Source: Polaromonas sp.
GTDB taxonomy: Bacteria; Pseudomonadota; Gammaproteobacteria; Burkholderiales; Burkholderiaceae_C
Assembly: GCA_025362825.1 (NCBI GenBank)
Contig: JANYFF010000123.1
Location: forward strand, 1 to 8,552
Direction: 5' to 3'
Length of the DNA stretch: 8,552 nucleotides
Notes under the pieces: generated by a model
What the model saw: only the letters and a program-made list of their open reading frames with translations
Told to the model about the DNA's origin: nothing
The model's database searches: none
Position numbers and translations under genes: made by a program
Shown here: positions 1-6,452 of the stretch, piece by piece
How positions within the stretch are numbered: position 1 is the first letter of the stretch
Layout of the letters: each line of letters starts with the position of its first letter

Positions 1-2145
1 TCTACCGCCGTCTCCGCGGACATCGACAGCGGCACCAGCCTAGACGAAGCCCGCCGGAAACTGGCTGACAAACTAGCGGTCGACGCCACAAAACTTCTTG
101 GCAATTACAACCTTGAGGCCGACGCAATGGTGAAGGGTACATTGCAAGGTTACGGCAAAAACCTGATAGCCGTCTTTCAGGATGTGGCCGCGGCAGTTGA
201 TGCCGGCAAAACAGCCAGCAAAGACCTCTCTCTAGAGATGAAAAATACCTTGTTGCCGACCGCTGTTGCTGGGTCTATTAAATATGTGTGGACACAGGTT
301 GGCGCGAGTGACACTCCGTTCAGCAAGCTTGAAATCACTGGCATCAGCGCACCAGCAGGAAGCACACCTACCGCGCCTACGCTGGCAACCAACCCGGCAA
401 GCACCGGCACAAACATTGGTTCGTCGACCTTCACAACCCAACTGGCCAGCACCAACGCCAGCCTGTTCACCGCTGGCGGCCTGGTGGCCCGCGCCATTGT
501 GCAGCCGGATGCGGCCGGCAATGCGAGTTGCCCTAAGATCCGCATTGGTGGTGTGGAATCAGCCATGGCCGTGCGCGCACCTGCAGTGACCTCGGTGGCG
601 TCGCGAGGTGATTTTTACGGCTCTACCAGGCTGGTCGACTTTCCCGTCTTGACTTGCGAAGCAGCTCTACCGGCTAGCACACGGTCGGCCAGCATCAACG
701 GTCAACCACTTAAGGTGCTCACGGGCAACGCCTCAGTGAGCCGCGTCGTGGTGGTAGGCGACACCGGTTGCCGCGTCAAAGGACCGACTGCCTTTGTGCA
801 GGCCGCCGACGGAACAACCAGCGGCGGTGACCGCCTGCAAGACTGCAGCAGCGAGGCTGCATGGCCCTATGCCAAGCTTTCCCGCGTCGCTGCAAGTTTC
901 AACCCGGACCTGATTGTTCACAACGGCGATATGCATTACCGCGAGGGATTTCCTGAAGGTATCGAAAAGGCATTTGGAGGCGCCGCCAACGCTGCCAATG
1001 GTGGCACCCAACAAGACAATGCCGCCATCAAGGCCAAATTTGCAGCGGCGGGTATCAGTGACTCGGTCAGCTATGGCTGGCGTGCGTGGGAAGAAGACTT
1101 TTTCAAGGCTGCCGGCCCGTTGTTGGGTGCAGCCCCCTGGGCCATGACCCGAGGCAACCATGAGTTGTGCGACCGCGCTGCACAAGGGTGGTTTCGCTTC
1201 CTGGATACGCGTAATTTTCCGAAAACTGGCGTAACCTATGCGAAGACCGACGAGCCGGAATACGACGGTACGGACGGTGCGGCAGCAAACTTCAAATACG
1301 TGCGCGGTTCCAGCTTCAACGTAGCTAAAAACTGCAGTCAGTATGTTGATCCCGTCTGGGTGCTGCTTGGCGATCTTCAGCTCGTGTTGCTGGACGTCGG
1401 CATGATGAATGACGTTCCGGGCCTGAGCAGCAGCATGGGCAGCACCAATGGCGATCACATCCGCACCGCACGCCAGTTAACTGCATTGAGCAATCTGCCA
1501 GCATCCAGCGATCCGTCTAAAGTGACCTGGATCGTCGGCCACAAGCCGCTATTCGCCTACAACGGAAGCCGGCCCGTGGCCAGCGGTGTACCGCAGCAGC
1601 CTGAGGCGAGAACATGGCAATTCCAGAAAGCCATTTCTCCGGGCATTGAGAGCCTTGCCAACGGCAACGGGGTCTTACCGGCCAATACGCAAATGACCCA
1701 CGCTGGACACATCCACGGCTTTCAGATGATCAGCCAGCCAGCGGCTACCAACATGCCCATCTCCGTGCTGATGGGCACATCGGGCGACAACCTCGAAGGG
1801 CTGATAGAAGCGAACAGCGGCGCAGCGCTGGCGCCTACAGGATTTGGCAACAACATCACTGGCGGGCGCTGGCCCTGGTTTGACCAGACCATCAACTCAG
1901 TCACCATTAACGCTGTTTCCTGGTACACCTCATTGGCAAAGAATCCGCAGAACTTCAGCTCCAGTCCCATCAGCAACGCCGGACTGCGCGAAACAGCCGT
2001 GATGACCGAATACAGTTTTCTGGTCATTGATCGCATTCCGGCTACGTCGGGCGCGCCAAACTGGAAAATGCAGGTGTATGACATCAATCGCAAGCTGCTG
2101 CGCACCTGCATTACTTCCGGGAAAACCGCTACCTGCGACGCTTGA
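1..2145 (+). CDS. Calcineurin-like metallophosphoesterase, 5' partial
   Basis: The reading frame is open from base 1, so the first ATG (127) is probably internal and the true start lies upstream. The dimetal phosphoesterase motifs appear in order (window codon numbers): GDTG at about 253-256, NGDMHY at about 309-314, GNHE at about 385-388, GHKP at about 513-516 and GHIHG at 569-573. They supply the Asp, Asn and His metal ligands of the calcineurin-like family (PF00149), so the protein should hydrolyse a phosphoester; the substrate is unknown. The first 240 or so codons are Ala/Thr/Ser-rich and low in motifs, as in the non-catalytic N-terminal part of secreted or cell-surface phosphoesterases, but the signal peptide would be outside the window. 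The gene ends in TGA 43 bp before ureE on the same strand, so it may be co-transcribed with the urease genes, although it is not a usual urease component. The family call is secure; export and role are inference. Confidence 0.9.
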   Translation, partial: STAVSADIDSGTSLDEARRKLADKLAVDATKLLGNYNLEADAMVKGTLQGYGKNLIAVFQDVAAAVDAGKTASKDLSLEMKNTLLPTAVAGSIKYVWTQVGASDTPFSKLEITGISAPAGSTPTAPTLATNPASTGTNIGSSTFTTQLASTNASLFTAGGLVARAIVQPDAAGNASCPKIRIGGVESAMAVRAPAVTSVASRGDFYGSTRLVDFPVLTCEAALPASTRSASINGQPLKVLTGNASVSRVVVVGDTGCRVKGPTAFVQAADGTTSGGDRLQDCSSEAAWPYAKLSRVAASFNPDLIVHNGDMHYREGFPEGIEKAFGGAANAANGGTQQDNAAIKAKFAAAGISDSVSYGWRAWEEDFFKAAGPLLGAAPWAMTRGNHELCDRAAQGWFRFLDTRNFPKTGVTYAKTDEPEYDGTDGAAANFKYVRGSSFNVAKNCSQYVDPVWVLLGDLQLVLLDVGMMNDVPGLSSSMGSTNGDHIRTARQLTALSNLPASSDPSKVTWIVGHKPLFAYNGSRPVASGVPQQPEARTWQFQKAISPGIESLANGNGVLPANTQMTHAGHIHGFQMISQPAATNMPISVLMGTSGDNLEGLIEANSGAALAPTGFGNNITGGRWPWFDQTINSVTINAVSWYTSLAKNPQNFSSSPISNAGLRETAVMTEYSFLVIDRIPATSGAPNWKMQVYDINRKLLRTCITSGKTATCDA

Positions 2146-2188
2146 CAACTTTTTAGCGTCCTGAGCCATTGCACGGCTGGACCGGATA

Positions 2189-2827
2189 ATGGCCATCATG
2201 ATTACGATTTCCAAAGTTATCCCGCACGGCAAAGGCCTTGCACCCATTCTCGTCAAGCGCGCCTCCACGCTGGAGCTTGACTGGGACATCCGACAAAAAA
2301 GCCGCTTTGATTGCACCGATTCACTCGGTCGCCAGTTGGGTGTGTTTTTGCCACGCGGCACGTTGGTGCGTGGCGGCGATGTGCTGGTGGGTGAAGACGG
2401 CTCCATGGTTCGGGTGCTGGCAGCGCCGCAGGCTGTGCTGCGCATCACGGCCTGCACAGCGCACGGATCGCCTTTTGACTTGACCCGTGCGGCTTACCAC
2501 CTGGGCAACCGGCATGTGCCCATCGAGCTCAAGCCCGACCACCTGAAGATCGAGCCCGACCATGTGCTAGCCGACATGTTGCGGTCCATGCACCTGATCG
2601 TCCATGCAGTTGACGAAGCCTTTGAGCCTGAAGGCGGAGCATACAGCGCAGGTGGCCACAGTCATGGACATGACCATGCGCACCCAGCGGCTCAAGCCTA
2701 CACGCCAACTGCCCCAGCGGCGCATGTTCACGGGCTGGATTGCAATCACGACCACGAACATGGCCACGCGCATGAGGTCAAACCGGTCGCCATACAGATC
2801 CACAAGCACAAGCCGCACAGTCATTAG
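2189..2827 (+). CDS. ureE: Urease accessory protein UreE, nickel metallochaperone
   Basis: Cytoplasmic chaperone that delivers Ni(II) to the UreG/UreF/UreD complex for assembly of the urease active site. The 212-aa product has the UreE N-terminal domain and a metal-binding domain with HLGNRH at residues 104-109, the region of the conserved dimer-interface nickel His. A long His-rich tail follows: 16 His in the last 56 residues, including HSHGHDHAH (157-165) and HDHEHGHAH (187-195). Such tails bind extra nickel in other UreE proteins. The start is uncertain: ATG 2189 (MAIM...) and ATG 2198 (MITISK...) are both possible, and neither has a strong Shine-Dalgarno. Many homologues begin close to the second. 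The stop TAG lies 7 bp before ureF. Identity is firm; the exact start is not. Confidence 0.95.
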   Translation: MAIMITISKVIPHGKGLAPILVKRASTLELDWDIRQKSRFDCTDSLGRQLGVFLPRGTLVRGGDVLVGEDGSMVRVLAAPQAVLRITACTAHGSPFDLTRAAYHLGNRHVPIELKPDHLKIEPDHVLADMLRSMHLIVHAVDEAFEPEGGAYSAGGHSHGHDHAHPAAQAYTPTAPAAHVHGLDCNHDHEHGHAHEVKPVAIQIHKHKPHSH

Positions 2828-2834
2828 GCCGGCC

Positions 2835-3542
2835 ATGGACACGCCCGTGCCTGCCGCAGACCGGCTGCCTCCGTCGAGCCTGCTCCAGCTGATCTGGCTG
2901 GCCTCACCGGCCTTGCCTGTAGGCAGCTTTTCATACTCCGAAGGGCTGGAAGCCGCCATAGAACGCGCGGGTGTAGCTACAGAAAGCATAGCAGTCGACT
3001 GGCTTTCAGATCAGTTGCACCTGACGCTCGCGCGCAGCGACCTGGCCGTTATTGCACAGGCGATCCCGGCTTGGCGCGCTGACCAGCCAGGCCGCATCAA
3101 AGAGCTGAACGACTGGGTGATGCAGACGCGTGAGACCAGCGAGCTGCGCGCGCAGTCCGAGCAGATGGGCCGCTCACTGGTCGAGTGGCTGCGCAACCAC
3201 GATGGCACCAATCCAGCCCACATCACTGCCTGCGCCGCACTACCACCAACCTACCCCGTGGCCTTTGCGCTGGCCGCCTCGCAGACCGAAGCGGGGCTGC
3301 GAGACTGTCTGCTGGCCTATGCTTTTGGCTGGGCCGAGAACATGGTACAGGCTGCGCTCAAATCAGTCCCCCTCGGGCAAAGCGCTGGCCAGCGCATACT
3401 CGCACGCCTGAGCCGCGACATTCCGGCGGCCGTTGAAGCCGCCATGAAGCTGGGCGACGACGAACGCCAGGCGTTTTCACCCATGCTGGCGATTCTTTCT
3501 TCGCAACATGAAACCCAGTACTCACGATTGTTCCGCTCATGA
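2835..3542 (+). CDS. ureF: Urease accessory protein UreF
   Basis: Nickel-insertion accessory protein that bridges UreD and UreG on the urease apoprotein and gates the GTPase-dependent delivery of nickel. The 235-aa product matches the usual UreF length (about 220-240). It carries the family hallmark LPVGSFSYSEGLE at residues 27-39, and is largely helical after that, with a conserved-looking segment around AYAFGWAENMVQAALK. The frame is open further upstream (ATG at 2604), but that extension lies wholly over ureE's His-rich end and does not look like UreF. I chose ATG 2835, 7 bp after the ureE stop, where UreF homology begins. No good ribosome binding site precedes it, which suggests translational coupling to ureE. 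Its TGA overlaps the ureG start as ATGA. Confidence 0.95.
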   Translation: MDTPVPAADRLPPSSLLQLIWLASPALPVGSFSYSEGLEAAIERAGVATESIAVDWLSDQLHLTLARSDLAVIAQAIPAWRADQPGRIKELNDWVMQTRETSELRAQSEQMGRSLVEWLRNHDGTNPAHITACAALPPTYPVAFALAASQTEAGLRDCLLAYAFGWAENMVQAALKSVPLGQSAGQRILARLSRDIPAAVEAAMKLGDDERQAFSPMLAILSSQHETQYSRLFRS

Positions 3543-4207
3543 CCATGCACCACACTCTTCATCACATTCCTAACCGCACCAAAAAACTCCCACCCCTGCG
3601 CGTCGGCATAGGCGGGCCAGTGGGCTCCGGCAAAACAACGCTGCTTGAAATGCTGTGCAAGGCGATGAAGGGCCAATACGACCTGGTCGCCATCACCAAC
3701 GACATCTACACCAAGGAAGACCAGCGCATCCTGACGGTCAGCGGCGCACTCGACGCCGAACGCATCATGGGCGTGGAGACCGGTGGCTGCCCGCACACGG
3801 CGATTCGTGAAGACGCGTCCATCAACCTGGAAGCCATAGACCGCATGCTGGTGGACTTTCCTGATGCAGATGTTGTCTTCATCGAATCAGGTGGCGACAA
3901 CCTGGCTGCCACCTTCAGCCCCGAACTGAGCGACCTGACCATCTATGTCATCGACGTCGCAGCCGGCGAAAAAATCCCCCGCAAGGGTGGCCCAGGCATC
4001 ACCAAGAGCGACCTGTTCGTCATCAACAAGACCGACCTGGCGCCGCACGTGGGTGCCGACCTCAAAGTGATGGAGCAGGACACCATCCGCATGCGCACCA
4101 CTGCCAAAGGCCTCAAGCCCTTTGTCATGACCAACCTGAAAACCCGCGCCGGGCTGGCGGAAGTCGTCGCCTTCATCGAAACAAAAGGCATGTTGAAAGT
4201 CGCCTGA
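3539..4207 (+). CDS. ureG: Urease accessory GTPase UreG
   Basis: SIMIBI-class GTPase that powers nickel incorporation into urease, working with UreE, UreF and UreD in the cytoplasm. The 222-aa product shows the P-loop GPVGSGKT at residues 26-33, the invariant nickel-binding CPH motif at 84-86, an ESGGDN segment at 116-121 and the guanine-specificity motif NKTD at 163-166. All key residues are present. The N-terminus has a short His-containing leader (MHHTLHH) before the conserved LRVGIGG, so ATG 3545 is an alternative start. ATG 3539 overlaps the ureF TGA in an ATGA, which favours coupled translation. A hairpin overlaps the stop codon. No urease gene follows; tRNA-Ser is next. Confidence 0.97.
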   Translation: MTMHHTLHHIPNRTKKLPPLRVGIGGPVGSGKTTLLEMLCKAMKGQYDLVAITNDIYTKEDQRILTVSGALDAERIMGVETGGCPHTAIREDASINLEAIDRMLVDFPDADVVFIESGGDNLAATFSPELSDLTIYVIDVAAGEKIPRKGGPGITKSDLFVINKTDLAPHVGADLKVMEQDTIRMRTTAKGLKPFVMTNLKTRAGLAEVVAFIETKGMLKVA

Positions 4208-4223
4208 AAGGATTTTTTCAGGC
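4202..4223 (+). terminator. Hairpin overlapping the ureG stop, possible terminator
   Basis: A perfect 8-bp inverted repeat, GCCTGAAA (4202-4209) and TTTCAGGC (4216-4223), has a 6-nt loop and includes the ureG TGA in its left arm. The T-run lies in the loop and right arm, and no T-run follows the stem, so this is not a canonical intrinsic terminator. It could be a 3'-end stabilising structure. An alternative 5-bp hairpin, GGCCT (4221-4225) with AGGCC (4232-4236), overlaps its right end. Confidence 0.35.
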
Positions 4224-4266
4224 CTCGCCCCAGGCCGGCACGGGCAGCGGTTAAACTCTCCAGTTG

Positions 4267-4356
4267 GGAAGCTTGGCAGAGCGGTTGAATGCAGCAGTCT
4301 TGAAAACTGCCGAGGATGCGAGTCCTCCGTGAGTTCGAATCTCACAGCTTCCGCCA
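4267..4356 (+). tRNA. tRNA-Ser (anticodon UGA)
   Basis: A 90-nt class II tRNA including an encoded 3' CCA. The acceptor arm GGAAGCT (4267-4273) pairs with AGCTTCC before discriminator G4353 and CCA (4354-4356). The anticodon stem GCAGT/ACTGC encloses the loop CTTGAAA with anticodon TGA at 4301-4303, which reads UCA serine codons. The long variable arm (around GAGGATGCGAGTCCTC) is as expected for serine, and the T-arm is GTGAG-TTCGAAT-CTCAC. The gene lies downstream of ureG on the same strand. The sequence TTAAAC at 4251-4256 might be a -10 element, but no convincing -35 is seen. tRNA 3' ends like this are frequent integration sites for genomic islands. Confidence 0.97.
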
Positions 4357-4401
4357 GAATTTCAACCTAAGTCTTTGATTTACAAAGACTTTTTGAAATT
4401 C
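4357..4401 (+). terminator. Two-tier stem-loop, intrinsic terminator of tRNA-Ser
   Basis: The structure begins at the base after CCA. The outer stem is GAATTTCAA (4357-4365) with TTGAAATTC (4393-4401). The inner stem is AAGTCTTTG (4369-4377) with CAAAGACTT (4383-4391) around the loop ATTTA. Only CCT on the left and a single T on the right separate the stems. The inner stem runs into five T's (4390-4394), the shape of a rho-independent terminator, and the AT-rich symmetric form would also work for convergent transcription. The function as tRNA terminator is inferred from position. Confidence 0.7.
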
Positions 4402-4557
4402 AAATCAATATATTTCAATCTATCCATATTTCGATCCACATCGGAAAGTGAGATTGGTTGAGACTTGTTAAGACATTCAGCCCCGTTCTTTCGCAGCTAT
4501 ACGTGAATTCATATCACCGAGCGAACGCTCGAAAGAGGCAAGGCGTCGCAAAGAATG
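4402..4557. other. Non-coding spacer after tRNA-Ser, AT-rich left half
   Basis: I see no credible gene here, and no recognisable integrase remnant. The left half is clearly richer in A and T than the genes either side. A compact palindrome, CGAGCG-AA-CGCTCG, sits at 4518-4531, about 27 bp past the stop of the minus-strand hydrolase. It has no following T-run on that strand, so a role as terminator for the hydrolase gene is only possible. Confidence 0.4.
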
Positions 4558-5598
4558 TTACTTACCCATGAACTTGAGCACATCGGCTACAACCGCGTCT
4601 GATTGAGCCGCATCGCCACCAAGGGCTGCACTATGCATACCCATGCAACGATTGATTGCTGCATCCCACTCCGCATAGCTAGTCAACTGCTTGCCTGTCT
4701 TTAGGTCTTTGGCGTTGCGCCCCAAACCACCACCAGCTAGGTCCGTCATTTCCAGTTCCATGTCGCAAGTTTTGGCAACGTGGGAATTTTCGTAGCGGAA
4801 CCGACGACCACCTCCGTCCCAAGCATGGTAAGTACCTTTGTACTCTTTGCTTGACACCGCATTACCAGCCGCAGCTAACTCCTTGGCGTAACGCTCACAC
4901 ACGGCCACGTCTTGGAAGTCCTCTTTGTCACGGTCAGGCAGTGCAAAGAAGATGGGTGCAGTGGCTTTCGCATTAACGTCTGCGCGATACCGGATGTTGC
5001 ACATACCTGGATACATCGGGATGTGACCAGCAAACTTCGCGCCACCAGTATTCACAGGTGCTTGGTACATAGGCCATGCCGAGTAGAACGCTGGATTACC
5101 GCCACGGCTCATGCCAATCACATAGATACGGCTTGCATCAATCTGAGGATGTGTTGCTAGTACACGCAGAGCATTCAATGCGTCAGCAGTTTGGGCAGGA
5201 ATACTCACCTTGCTATTGAACTGGTTTGACGATGTGCTGTCTACGCCTCGTGGTTTGAAACTGTCCACCACAAACACAGCCGCACCAGCAGGGTTCAACC
5301 GTGCTGCCCACAGATCGTATGCCCAAGGTTCCACACCGGCACTGCCGTGCATGATGACCAGTGCAGGAACTTTGCCACTGGCGTTCTTTGGCATTAGCAG
5401 ATCGCCCCATACCGTCTGCTGAGTGGTGTTACTGGTGTTCTTGCGGGCGTATTGCCACAAGTCAGGCACGTTGATACTTTGGAATTCAATACGTCCAGTT
5501 TGCCCTCCAGAAAGGTCGGATAGTGGGGCGGCATGGGCATAGATGCCACGCAAACCGAGACTGGCTAACACCAGCAGGCATTTCATTGAGTGTTTCAT
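4558..5598 (-). CDS. Secreted dienelactone-hydrolase-like alpha/beta hydrolase
   Basis: A 346-aa protein with a cleavable signal peptide: MKHSMK, a hydrophobic stretch LLVLASLGL, then a likely AHA|AP cut after residue 23, so it should act in the periplasm or outside the cell. The alpha/beta hydrolase fold is shown by VIMHGSAG (82-88, oxyanion turn), the nucleophile elbow GMSRGG (162-167, Ser164), an acid candidate in LPDRD (220-224) and YHAWDGG (257-263, His258). This matches the dienelactone hydrolase family (PF01738), whose members hydrolyse esters or lactones; the substrate cannot be told. Four Cys remain in the mature part (200, 234, 278, 318) and could form disulfides. ATG 5598 is preceded by a strong ribosome binding site. 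The gene is divergent from the HTH regulator and shares its promoter region, so it may be that regulator's target. The product class is firm, the role unknown. Confidence 0.85.
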   Translation of the reverse strand: MKHSMKCLLVLASLGLRGIYAHAAPLSDLSGGQTGRIEFQSINVPDLWQYARKNTSNTTQQTVWGDLLMPKNASGKVPALVIMHGSAGVEPWAYDLWAARLNPAGAAVFVVDSFKPRGVDSTSSNQFNSKVSIPAQTADALNALRVLATHPQIDASRIYVIGMSRGGNPAFYSAWPMYQAPVNTGGAKFAGHIPMYPGMCNIRYRADVNAKATAPIFFALPDRDKEDFQDVAVCERYAKELAAAGNAVSSKEYKGTYHAWDGGGRRFRYENSHVAKTCDMELEMTDLAGGGLGRNAKDLKTGKQLTSYAEWDAAINRCMGMHSAALGGDAAQSDAVVADVLKFMGK

Positions 5599-5607
5599 TG
5601 TTAGTCT

Positions 5608-5613
5608 CTCCTT
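5608..5613 (-). promoter_or_regulatory. Strong ribosome binding site of the hydrolase gene
   Basis: The minus strand reads AAGGAG nine bases before ATG 5598, a near-consensus Shine-Dalgarno. It decides for this start over the in-frame ATG four codons later. Confidence 0.75.
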
Positions 5614-5641
5614 GATTGCGTTATAAAAATTTCTTGTGCTG

Positions 5642-5676
5642 TAAACGACACATTCATAAATGTACTGTGTCGTTTA
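5642..5676. promoter_or_regulatory. 11-bp perfect inverted repeat, candidate operator
   Basis: TAAACGACACA (5642-5652) and TGTGTCGTTTA (5666-5676) are exact reverse complements separated by 13 bp, with the centre at 5659. The repeat lies in the 100-bp gap between the divergent hydrolase and HTH-regulator genes, 43 bp from the hydrolase ATG and 22 bp from the regulator's earliest TTG start. Dimeric XRE-family regulators typically bind such symmetric sites near their own promoter, so autoregulation and control of the hydrolase are likely inferences. A weak + strand promoter, TTGTGC (5634-5639) and TAAATG (5657-5662) with 17-bp spacing, would overlap the repeat, but it matches consensus poorly. 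Confidence 0.6.
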
Positions 5677-5698
5677 AGACGTTTCCCTGAAAAGCACA

Positions 5699-6103
5699 TT
5701 GATCGAACCTAGGGGTATGAAAACAACCGCCCCTAAAAGCAGCAGGGGTGCCAACAGTTCGATCAGTCCATTGCCAAATCCGGTGACGCTTGCACTGGGA
5801 CAGAACCTCAAGCGGCACCGCGAAGCAGCAAAGAAAACGCAGGTCGAACTGGCGTATGACGCTGAGGTTGAGCGGTCACGCATTTCCAAGATCGAATGTG
5901 GCTACGTCAATCCGTCGTTGTTGACGCTGGCAACGCTGTGCTATTCGCTTGGAATCACGCTGCCGGTGATGTTTGAGGGCATCACTGTGACAATGCCGCC
6001 AGTGGCTGAGGGCGGCGACAAGCGCCGAAAGAATCAAGCAACTTTGGACAAGCCAGCGCAACTAGGCTCGCGCCGACAATCGGCGGCCAGCACCAAACAA
6101 TAG
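5699..6103 (+). CDS. XRE-family helix-turn-helix transcriptional regulator
   Basis: A 134-aa protein, counted from TTG 5699, with one HTH_XRE/Cro-C1 domain at about residues 33-93: LGQNLKRHREAAKKTQVELA (first helices), the recognition helix in the VERSRISKIECG segment, then PSLLTLATLCYSLGI. A lysine/arginine-rich, probably disordered tail of about 40 residues follows, with no enzymatic or sensor domain. ATG 5717 is an alternative start, but its AGGGG sits only one base away, too close for a normal Shine-Dalgarno; TTG 5699 has no clear one. Either start keeps the whole domain. It lies beside the inverted repeat, suggesting autoregulation. Its last 70 bases overlap, tail to tail, the end of the minus-strand gene at 6034-6432. 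Small XRE regulators occur with toxin-antitoxin, phage and restriction loci; nothing in the sequence picks one. Confidence 0.85.
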   Translation: MIEPRGMKTTAPKSSRGANSSISPLPNPVTLALGQNLKRHREAAKKTQVELAYDAEVERSRISKIECGYVNPSLLTLATLCYSLGITLPVMFEGITVTMPPVAEGGDKRRKNQATLDKPAQLGSRRQSAASTKQ

Positions 6104-6432
6104 GCGGTCATATCGCCAAGTTCGGCTATCAGCCAACCCAGTGCTTCAACGCTGTCTGCGCCCACTGTGCCGTCTTCAATCACTGGCGATGAATGAGCCA
6201 GTAATTGCCCCAGTGCTGCCATTCCGTTCTGACAAACCGCCATCACAATTTCAGCGTTTTCTGACAACGGTGTTCGCAAGCTGGCGGGTATCGAAGTTGA
6301 TCCATTGCGCCCAGCGACTGTTTGCACCTGACGCAGGTGGTTCAGTAGTTCCCGCATCGGGTGGGATGCCACCGTTCGTGTGCTTGGGCAGTGCGTGGTT
6401 TCGCCACGAAAGTGCTGTGTGTTGGAATTCAT
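6034..6432 (-). CDS. Hypothetical helical protein, last gene of minus-strand cluster
   Basis: A 132-aa protein of no known function. The first 50 or so residues look unstructured. The rest is predicted by eye to form amphipathic helices: LSENAEIVMAVCQNGMAALG, then a conserved-looking IEDGTVGADSVEALGWLIAELG, then TAYCLVLAADCR. The pattern of an acidic turn before an 'LGWLIAELG' helix resembles small uncharacterised proteins I associate with proteobacterial accessory regions, but I cannot name the family. No signal peptide or membrane segment is evident. It starts 20 bp after the peptidase stop with only a weak GAG upstream, so it is probably co-transcribed. Met26 (MRELLNH) is a possible later start. 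Its stop region overlaps the 3' end of the HTH regulator by 70 bp on the opposite strand. Confidence 0.65.
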   Translation of the reverse strand: MNSNTQHFRGETTHCPSTRTVASHPMRELLNHLRQVQTVAGRNGSTSIPASLRTPLSENAEIVMAVCQNGMAALGQLLAHSSPVIEDGTVGADSVEALGWLIAELGDMTAYCLVLAADCRREPSCAGLSKVA

Positions 6433-6452
6433 GATCTGTTCTCGTTGTTTGG

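Noticed and set aside
733..1458. 241-codon open frame on the minus strand
   Set aside because: It lies wholly inside the metallophosphoesterase, whose catalytic motifs fix the + frame; the translation shows no recognisable domain.
2604..2834. Upstream extension of ureF by 77 codons
   Set aside because: It overlaps the His-rich end of ureE in another frame, gives a His/Arg/Thr-rich translation unlike UreF, and family similarity begins near ATG 2835.
3317..3796. 159-codon minus-strand frame across the ureF/ureG junction
   Set aside because: It is antisense to two securely identified genes and has no domain signal.
3887..4345. 152-codon minus-strand frame running from ureG into tRNA-Ser
   Set aside because: It is antisense to ureG and reads through a tRNA gene, so it is a chance frame.
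6141..6434. 97-codon + strand frame opposite the 132-aa gene
   Set aside because: Its translation lacks any pattern, while the minus frame gives a coherent helical protein positioned as part of an operon.
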